The translations under genes were made by a program, and so were the position numbers. A DNA stretch of 64,000 nucleotides from JACCZX01 sp963829995. Lineage in GTDB: Bacteria > Pseudomonadota > Gammaproteobacteria > Burkholderiales > Burkholderiaceae_F. The notes under the pieces were generated by a model. The model ran no database searches. It had not been told where the DNA came from and worked only from the letters and a program-made list of their open reading frames with translations. Location of the stretch: positions 1 through 64,000 of the forward strand of contig CAWHKW010000013.1 in NCBI GenBank assembly GCA_963829995.1, given 5' to 3'. This document shows positions 57,644 to 64,000 of the stretch, one piece after another (positions within the stretch are counted from its first letter, which is position 1; the number at the start of each line of letters is the position of its first letter).

Positions 57644-58909
57644 CTACGTATCGACGCGCGCGGTTGGCAGAAGTTGCGCGGCCTCTTCTGGCGGCAGCGC
57701 TTCGACGGACTTCAGCGCCTTGCTCATCTGAATCGATCGGCGCTGCGCCGAGTCGATCGTGTCCGACGCAGTCAGCAGCTGGCGGTGCAGCGTCGCCAAC
57801 ACCTCGCCGAACTTGCTGAACTCCGTCTTGACGGCGCCGAGCACCTGCCACACCTCGGCCGAGCGCCGCTCGAGCGCGAGCGTGCGAAATCCCATCTGCA
57901 GCGAGTTCAGCATTGCGAACAGCGTCGTTGGCCCGGCGATGACAGTCCGGCACTCCCGGTGCAAGTGGTCAGCCAGGCCCGGGCGCCGCAACACTTCGGC
58001 AAACAATCCTTCAGTCGGCAGGAACATGATCGCGAAATCGGTCGTGTGCGGCGATTCGACATACTTGTCGCGAATCATCTTGGCCTGCACCTTGATGCCG
58101 CGCTCGAGCGCCTTGCCGGCGGCTTCCAGCGCAATCGCGTCGCCGATCTCGACGGCGGCCAGCAACCGGTCATAGTCTTCGACCGGAAACTTGGCGTCGA
58201 TCGGCAGCCAGCATGGCGAGCCGTCACGCCCGGGCATACGGATTGCAAACTCCACACGCTCGGCCGACTGGGGACGAGTGGCCACGTTGCGCTCGTATTG
58301 ATCGACCAGCAGAACCTGTTCGAGCAACGTTGCCAGCTGTACTTCGCCGTAGGTCCCGCGCGACTTCACGTTGGTCAACATGCGCTTCAGATCGCCGACG
58401 CCTGAGGCGAGCGCCTGCATCTCGCCCAGCCCCTTGTGAACCTGCTCGAGCCGGTCGGAAACCATCCGAAACGACTCACCGAGCCGCGCTTCGAGCGTCG
58501 TCTGCAGCTTCTCTTCGACCGTTTCGCGCATCTGGTCAAGCTTGCGTTCGTTGCCTTGCTGCAAGCTGGTGAGCTGCGAATGCAATGTGCCGCGCACTTC
58601 GCCGAGATCAAGCTGTATGCGACGCGTCAGATCGGCCAGCTGCTGGCCCTGCAAGCCGGTCAACCCGGTCATCTGTTGCACCAGGCTTGTCTGCAGCTCG
58701 TTCAAGCGCGTGCCGGTTTCCAGCCGTATCTGCCCCGAAGTCGAATCGACGGCGGCACGCAACTCGCGCTCCAATCGTTCGTTGTCGTGCAGCAGCGCGT
58801 CGAGCCGTGATGACACTCCGGCGTCACGACGGCTACGAAGGGCAGCGTACAAACCAAGAAGCGAGATTAAAAGGGCCGCAGCGAGCACCGCGGCAATGAT
58901 TTCAATCAT
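57644..58909 (-). CDS. rmuC: DNA recombination protein RmuC
   Basis: 421 residues: N-terminal membrane helix (I-I-A-A-V-L-A-A-A-L-L-I-S), long coiled coil, then the RmuC nuclease-like core (G-T-Y-G-E-V-Q-L-A-T-L-L-E-Q-V-L, P-I-D-A-K-F-P-V-E-D-Y, F-L-P-T-E-G-L-F-A-E). It limits inversions between short inverted repeats in E. coli. Flanking gaps carry nothing recognised. Confidence 0.95.
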   Translation of the reverse strand: MIEIIAAVLAAALLISLLGLYAALRSRRDAGVSSRLDALLHDNERLERELRAAVDSTSGQIRLETGTRLNELQTSLVQQMTGLTGLQGQQLADLTRRIQLDLGEVRGTLHSQLTSLQQGNERKLDQMRETVEEKLQTTLEARLGESFRMVSDRLEQVHKGLGEMQALASGVGDLKRMLTNVKSRGTYGEVQLATLLEQVLLVDQYERNVATRPQSAERVEFAIRMPGRDGSPCWLPIDAKFPVEDYDRLLAAVEIGDAIALEAAGKALERGIKVQAKMIRDKYVESPHTTDFAIMFLPTEGLFAEVLRRPGLADHLHRECRTVIAGPTTLFAMLNSLQMGFRTLALERRSAEVWQVLGAVKTEFSKFGEVLATLHRQLLTASDTIDSAQRRSIQMSKALKSVEALPPEEAAQLLPTARVDT

Positions 58910-58983
58910 GCCGAGATGATACGGGCCCCGATGTCAATTTCGCCGTAGGTTGCCAGCGTTGTGCTCGAAGTCGCCGTTGCGGC

Positions 58984-59574
58984 TCAGGGGCTGACGGGTG
59001 CCGCTCGCACATGCGGGGTGCCGAGGTTACCGACGCTTCCGGCAACACGAAGCGCTTCATTGTATGGAGACAGGTATTCGATCACCGTCGTGAAATTCTC
59101 TCTGATCTTCTCCACGTCATCTTTGAGCGAACCGCGAGCGGCATCGAGCTGCACTTTCATCAGCGGCAGCTCTCCGTCCTTTGGTATCGGCAGTACACCG
59201 CGAAGCTCCAGAAGTGGCCATGCCTTCGCCCACCGGTCCTTGAAAGCGGCATGCATGGCTTGCTGCACGGCATTCGCGTCACGGATATCAACCGCCTTGC
59301 CCTTGAACAAGTATTCGACCTTGGTCACGTAGGCTGGACCCAGGCCTAGGTTCTTTACGATCACGGTCGTGGCGTGGTGGCCATCGGGTTCCGTTGAGGA
59401 ATCCAGCCAGATAACCAGGCGCGGACGCACTGAGAGTCGATTGTGCTCGCGCGCCACTCGGATTTGCCAGAACGTGAACGCGACAGCAATCAACGCTACG
59501 AGGGCAGTCGCGTGGGCGTCGGCCCAGGTCAACGCGCAACCGACCGTGCCACAAAGAGCGCTACATGAGTCCAT
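58984..59574 (-). CDS. hypothetical membrane-anchored protein
   Basis: 196 residues with an N-terminal membrane helix (T-A-L-V-A-L-I-A-V-A-F-T-F-W-Q-I-R-V-A) and a soluble beta-rich part (R-P-R-L-V-I-W-L-D, T-V-I-V-K-N-L-G-L-G-P-A-Y). The pattern resembles scattered proteins annotated only as hypothetical. A purine-rich GGGCAGGGA site precedes the ATG. Function unknown. Confidence 0.65.
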   Translation of the reverse strand: MDSCSALCGTVGCALTWADAHATALVALIAVAFTFWQIRVAREHNRLSVRPRLVIWLDSSTEPDGHHATTVIVKNLGLGPAYVTKVEYLFKGKAVDIRDANAVQQAMHAAFKDRWAKAWPLLELRGVLPIPKDGELPLMKVQLDAARGSLKDDVEKIRENFTTVIEYLSPYNEALRVAGSVGNLGTPHVRAAPVSP

Positions 59575-59626
59575 CGTCCCTGCCCCACTGATGATGAAGG
59601 GACGACACTACTCGCTCGCTGGTCTA

Positions 59627-60541
59627 TCAACCTCCGGTCGTTTCGCCGCCCATGACCTGCAGAACGGTCCCGGTGATGTACGACGAATCCGCGTTCGACG
59701 CGAGAAACACATACGCCGGCGCCAATTCCTCGGGCTGCGCCGGCCGCTTCATTGGACTGTCCAATCCAAACTCCGCTGCTTCTTTGGCAGTCGCACCCGT
59801 ATCGGCCGGATTCAGCGGCGTCCACACCGGGCCCGGGGCAACCGCATTGACGCGAATCTGCCGTTCGATCAACTGCATTGCGAGCGTTTTCGTAAAGGCG
59901 TTAACTGCACCCTTGGTCGCCGAGTAGTCCGGCATTTCCTTGGAACCTTTGATACCGGTTTCGGAGCTGGTGGCAATAATCGCAGCACCAGGCTTCATGT
60001 GCCGTAAGGCGGCTCGCGCTAAACGCATGTACGCAAAGATGTTCGTTTGAAACGTGCGCTCCAAGTCTTCGTCTTGCAGGTCCTCGAGCTTCTTGCTGCT
60101 TTGCTGAGCAGCGTTCGAAACCAGAATATCGAGACGACCGAACGCGCCCACCGTGCGCTCGACCACTTCATCGCAAAACGCGGCATCGACCAGGTCGCCC
60201 GGCATCAGCTCGCAGACGCGTCCTTCGGCCTCGACGCTGGCGCGCGTATCTTCGGCGTCCGACTGCTCCTCGGGCAGGTAAACAATCGCAACATCGGCGC
60301 CTTCGCGCGCATACAGCGTGGCTACCGCTCGCCCGATGCCCGAATCGCCGCCGGTGATCAACGCGACTTGTCCCTGCAGCTTGCCCGCCGGCTTGTAGCG
60401 CGGTGCTTCGAATCGCGGCGCAGGGTCCAGCGCTGACTCAAGTCCGGGCGGCTGCTGCTGTTGCTTCTTGAACGGCGGCTTCGGCTGCCTTACCGGCGCG
60501 GATGTTTCGGTGTCTTGTGCTTCATCGAGTTGCCCGGCCAT
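59627..60541 (-). CDS. short-chain dehydrogenase/reductase, YghA-like
   Basis: 304 residues. After a Pro/Gln-rich N-terminal extension, the SDR core shows T-G-G-D-S-G-I-G-R-A-V (NAD(P) binding), S-N-A-A-Q, catalytic Ser in A-T-S-S-E-T-G, and Y-S-A-T-K with catalytic Tyr and Lys. Similar proteins are induced by general stress. Substrate unknown. Confidence 0.92.
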   Translation of the reverse strand: MAGQLDEAQDTETSAPVRQPKPPFKKQQQQPPGLESALDPAPRFEAPRYKPAGKLQGQVALITGGDSGIGRAVATLYAREGADVAIVYLPEEQSDAEDTRASVEAEGRVCELMPGDLVDAAFCDEVVERTVGAFGRLDILVSNAAQQSSKKLEDLQDEDLERTFQTNIFAYMRLARAALRHMKPGAAIIATSSETGIKGSKEMPDYSATKGAVNAFTKTLAMQLIERQIRVNAVAPGPVWTPLNPADTGATAKEAAEFGLDSPMKRPAQPEELAPAYVFLASNADSSYITGTVLQVMGGETTGG

Positions 60542-60599
60542 CGCAAAATCTCCGTAGAACGATGAGCCAGGGCAAGCAAGGCCGATACCCGACGCGCGT

Positions 60600-63105
60600 C
60601 TATGCCTCGCGCAGCGTCGCCAGCGGCGGCGTGTTGAGCACTCCGCGCAATCCGAACCAGCCGCCGATCAATGCGGCGGCCGAACCGCCGGCGACTCCGG
60701 CCACGAACACCCACGGCGAGACACGGTATTCGAACTCGAAGCCATAGGTGGCGAGCGCCCAACCGACGACGCTCGCCCCGATCGCGGCGAGCAGTCCCGC
60801 CAGGCCACCAATACAGATCATCTCGGCAATCTGAGCGCGCGACAGCTGACGGCGCGATGCGCCAAGCGCCCGCAGCAGTGCCGCCTCGCGCACGCGCTCG
60901 TCGCGGCTGGAGGCGAGCGCCGCGTACAGAACGAGCACGCCCGCTGCCAACGTAAATGCGAACAGGAACTCGACCGCCGCTATTACCTGATCGATGACCC
61001 CCTGCACTTGCCGGAAAACCGCGGTCATATCGATCACCGTCAGATTCGGAAATTGCTGCAGCAACGCGCCGGTGACATTCGCCTGACTGGCCGGCAAGTG
61101 AAATGCGCTGATGAAGCTTGCGGGCATATCCGCCAGCAGCGACGGCGGCATGATGACGAAGAAATTTGCACGCATCGAATCCCAGTTCACTTTGCGCAGG
61201 CTGGTAGCACGCGCGGTGACGAGCTGCCCGGCGATGTCGAACGTCAGTGCGTCGCCGAGCTTGATGCCGAGTGTTTCTGCAATGCCTTCCTCAATCGACA
61301 GTTCGCTAGTACCGTCGACAAACCAGCGACCGGCGATGATGCGATTGTGCGAGGGCGCATCGGCCATGTACGACAGATTGAATTCGCGATCGACCAAACG
61401 TTGCGCGCGGTCGCCGGTAAATGACTCGGGGCCGACCTTGCGGCCGTTGACTTCGATCAATCGGCCGCGAATCATCGGATGCAGCGGTGCGTCAACACCG
61501 GCTGCGCTCAATTGGGCACCGACAGCGCTCGCTTGATCGGGCTGGATGTTGACCACGAACCGATTCGGAGCATCCGGTGGGGCGGCCTTGCGCCACGCAT
61601 CGACCAGATCGGTACGCGTCACCGTCAGCAGCAGCAGCGCCATCAAGCCGACCGCGAGCGAGACCAGTTGAATGATCGTCGCCACCGGCCGGCGCTGCAC
61701 GGCGGCGATCGCAAATCGCCACGAGATGCCGAGCTTTCCAGTCAAGGCTCGCAACGGCGCCAGCAGCTTGAGGACTCCCCAGGCCACCAGTGCAAACACG
61801 ACCAGTCCGCCGGCAAAACCACCGGCGGTAAGGCTGCCGATCTTCAGATCGTTGGACGACCACAGCAACAGCGCGAAGAAACCGATCAGACCGGCAAGGT
61901 ATCCGAGCGCTACGCGCCCGGTAGGCAGCCCGACATCTTTGCGCAGCACGCGCAACGGCGGAACGTGGCGCAGCTGAGCCAACGGTGGCAACGCGAAACC
62001 GAGCAACAGCACCAGGCCGCACGCGAATCCCTGCGCCCCCGGCAGCAAAGAGGGCTGCGGCAACGTCGTTCGGATCAACGAGCCCAGCGCGTTCAGCAAA
62101 ACATAGTGAGTCGCATATCCGAGCGCCATGCCGACGATGCATGCCGCCAGGCCGATCACCACGAACTCCAGCGCGAACAGCCGAAAGATATCGGCCTGCG
62201 CAAGACCGAGGCAGCGCATCATCGCGCACGAGTCCAGATGCCGCAGCGAAAAACGGCGTGCCGCGGCCGCCACCGCGACCGCGGCGATCATCGCCGCCAG
62301 CAACGCGACCAGCGCCAGAAATCGCTCGGCACGGTCGATCGTGCGCTGCATCTCCGGACGACCACCTTCAAGCGTCTCGATACGCTGCCCGCGCTGCAAG
62401 CCTTGCTGCAACGACTCCGAATACGTTCGCACGGCCGGGTGCTCGCCCGCGACCAGCAAGCGATACGTCACGCGGCTGCCGTTGGCAATCAACTGGGTGG
62501 CCGCGAGATCCTCGATGTTCAGCATCACGCGCGGCGCAAAGTTGATGAACTGCGTGCCGCGATCGGGCTCGATCGTAATAATCTTGCTGATGAGAAATGT
62601 CTTCTCACCGAGCTTCAGTGCATCCCCGGGCTTGGCTCCAATCGCCTGCAGCAGTTGGCCGTCGACCCACACTTCACCACGTGCGGGAATCTCGCGCGTC
62701 ACTCGGTCCTCTTGCCCGATCGCATCGGCGACGCGCAAATTGCCGCGTAGCGGATAGCCGGGCGACACCGCCTTGACGGCCGACAGCGAGCTGCGATCGG
62801 CGTCGTCGGCGCGGATAGCCATGCTTGGGAAGGTCACCGTTTGTGCGATCTGCAGCTTTGCGGCGTTCGCGCGCCCGGCTTGATCTGCACTGATCGGCGT
62901 ATCGGAGCTCAATACAAGGTCGGCGCCGAGCAACTGCGTGGCATCGCGCTCGAGCCCGAGCCGGATTCGATCGACCAGGAAACCGACGCTGGTCACCGCG
63001 GCAACGGCGACCACCAACGCCGCCGCCAGCAAGCCGCAGCTCGCCGGCGCGCCAGTCGCGCAGCGTCATGCGCAGGGATTGCGCAAGTAAGCGATGGAAG
63101 TTCAT
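60600..63105 (-). CDS. FtsX/YbbP-type ABC permease, one frameshift near the start
   Basis: A large permease with two FtsX domains: N-terminal helix, periplasmic MacB-like domain (L-G-A-D-L-V-L-S-S-D-T-P), membrane helices around residues 250-410 and at the C-terminus (V-L-V-L-Y-A-A-L-A-S-S-R-D-E-R-V-R-E). The ATG at 63105 begins N-F-H-R-L-L-A-Q-S-L-R-M-T-L-R-D-W; an extra G near 63036 shifts the frame before L-A-A-A-L-V-V-A-V. The usual partner ATPase gene is not next to it; upstream lies a divergent gene. Likely moves lipids or lipoproteins. Confidence 0.85.
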
Positions 63106-63183
63106 AGGGCGAGTATCGCAGTTAACCCCTTTCTCGATTGACGGCCGTTTCAAGCGGATCACGACACCCGTCAGGAGAACCCC

Positions 63184-64000
63184 GTGCCGAACATCACCTC
63201 CGCATCGATCAAAACCGCTGTCGCCGCCGCATTGGCAGCCATATCAGCCAGCGGCGCCGACGTAGCCGGTCAGGCGACCGCCCCGGCCACTGCGCTGACT
63301 ATCTATAGCAACGCGGCGCCGGGCTCGATCTCGCCTGATGCCTATCGATCTCCCGGACGTGGCGCAGTTCCAGGTTATGCGGTGGTTCGCCAGGAGCGTG
63401 ATCTCGATCTGACAAAAGGTCGCAACGCCGTGCGGTTTACCGACGTGGCCGCGCTGATCGACCCGACCACGGTGGCATTCGAGTCGATGACCGATGCGAA
63501 AGGCACCACTGTGCTGGAACAGAACTATCAGTTCGATCTGGTCAGCAGCGACAAGCTGCTGCAGAAATATGTCGATCGTCAGATCGCGGTCGATCAGATT
63601 CGTGGCCAAAGCACCGAATCGTTCAGCGGAACGCTGTTGTCGACGCAGGGCGGTATTGTCCTGCGGCGCGATGACGGCACGGTGCAGGTTCTCCCTCACA
63701 ACGCGGGCGTTCGCCTGCCCGCGCTGCCGGGCGGACTGATCACACGCCCGACGCTGGTATGGGACATCGCGGCCCAACGACCCGGCACGCACCGCAGTCG
63801 CGTGTCATATCAAACGCAGGGGCTCACCTGGTGGGCCGATTACAACGTCGTCTACGCCGAAGGCGCCAACGCGAACGCATGCCGGCTCGATGTCGGCGCC
63901 TGGGTCAGCATCGTCAACCAGTCGGGGGCAAGCTATTCGGATTCGCGACTCAAGCTGGTCGCGGGCGACGTGCATCGCGCACGGCCCGCTACGCCCGCAA
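63184..64000 (+). CDS. DUF4139-domain protein, cut by the window end
   Basis: GTG at 63184 with an AGGAG site. Signal-like N-terminus (T-A-V-A-A-A-L-A-A-I-S-A-S-G-A-D-V), then a first domain and the start of DUF4139 (S-Y-Q-T-Q-G-L-T-W-W-A-D-Y-N-V-V-Y, L-K-L-V-A-G-D-V). The frame is open to the last base; at least 272 codons. Exported protein of unknown function, divergent from the permease. Confidence 0.85.
   Translation, partial: MPNITSASIKTAVAAALAAISASGADVAGQATAPATALTIYSNAAPGSISPDAYRSPGRGAVPGYAVVRQERDLDLTKGRNAVRFTDVAALIDPTTVAFESMTDAKGTTVLEQNYQFDLVSSDKLLQKYVDRQIAVDQIRGQSTESFSGTLLSTQGGIVLRRDDGTVQVLPHNAGVRLPALPGGLITRPTLVWDIAAQRPGTHRSRVSYQTQGLTWWADYNVVYAEGANANACRLDVGAWVSIVNQSGASYSDSRLKLVAGDVHRARPATPA

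Noticed and set aside
61479..62750. 423-codon open frame on the plus strand inside the permease gene
   Set aside because: Gln/Arg/His-rich translation typical of the antisense of a GC-rich gene; the minus-strand permease has clear family motifs over the same bases.

Overview
The window is GC-rich DNA from a betaproteobacterium, most likely of the Burkholderiales or a close relative. The evidence is gene order: rpsB-tsf-pyrH-frr-uppS-cdsA-dxr-rseP-bamA-skp-lpxD-fabZ-lpxA-lpxB-rnhB-rRNA/tRNA methyltransferase, with map-glnD divergent to it, followed by ligA-zipA-smc and dapC-dapD-pilU-dapE-prmB. This arrangement is characteristic of that class. No rRNA, tRNA, CRISPR array or insertion sequence was found.

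Region 1 (about 1-14.5 kb) is an accessory island unlike the rest. From the left it holds the remains of a secretion operon on the minus strand (LuxR-type regulator, HlyD/CvaA-like membrane fusion protein, DUF3267 zincin-like membrane protein), two lipoprotein genes, a second fragment of the same LuxR N-terminal region, a response regulator with a sensorless hybrid histidine kinase, and four paralogous genes for TPR-HD-GYP proteins (here called A, B, C and D). Copies A, B and C are broken by several frameshifts and A has lost its GYP motif; D has one frameshift. Between C and D lie two small genes for double-glycine-leader peptides, one broken (pep1) and one intact (pep2, 56 codons). They converge on a shared bidirectional terminator and each is divergent from an HD-GYP gene. 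The layout C<- | pep1-> terminator <-pep2 | D-> suggests peptide/receptor pairs in which an exported peptide is linked to a TPR protein with a c-di-GMP phosphodiesterase output. That function is inference.

Region 2 (14.6-33.5 kb) is the cell-envelope and translation cluster. All genes from rpsB to the methyltransferase run on the minus strand with tiny gaps or ATGA overlaps, covering ribosomal protein S2, EF-Ts, UMP kinase, ribosome recycling, undecaprenyl-PP, CDP-diacylglycerol, isoprenoid, site-2 protease, outer-membrane assembly and lipid A steps. map and glnD lie on the plus strand, separated by a nested palindrome.

Region 3 (33.4-49.2 kb) holds def, an S-methylthioinosine phosphorylase, ligA, zipA and smc on the minus strand, then queF, the lysine/DAP genes dapC, dapD and dapE with an embedded pilU-type ATPase, prmB and an ABC-F protein on the plus strand.

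Region 4 (49.2-64 kb) is mainly acyl-CoA and redox metabolism (CoA-transferase/racemase, aminoglycoside-phosphotransferase-like kinase, acyl-CoA dehydrogenase, GST, quinone oxidoreductase) with a small MoaD/ThiS plus beta-propeller operon, a stress protein, rmuC, an SDR, an FtsX/YbbP-type permease and a DUF4139 protein cut by the window end.

Single-base frame breaks also occur in several conserved genes (zipA, dapC, the ABC-F gene, the kinase-like gene, the permease). Part of the frame damage may therefore be assembly error, but the damage in the first 12.6 kb is far denser and includes lost motifs, which points to real decay there.
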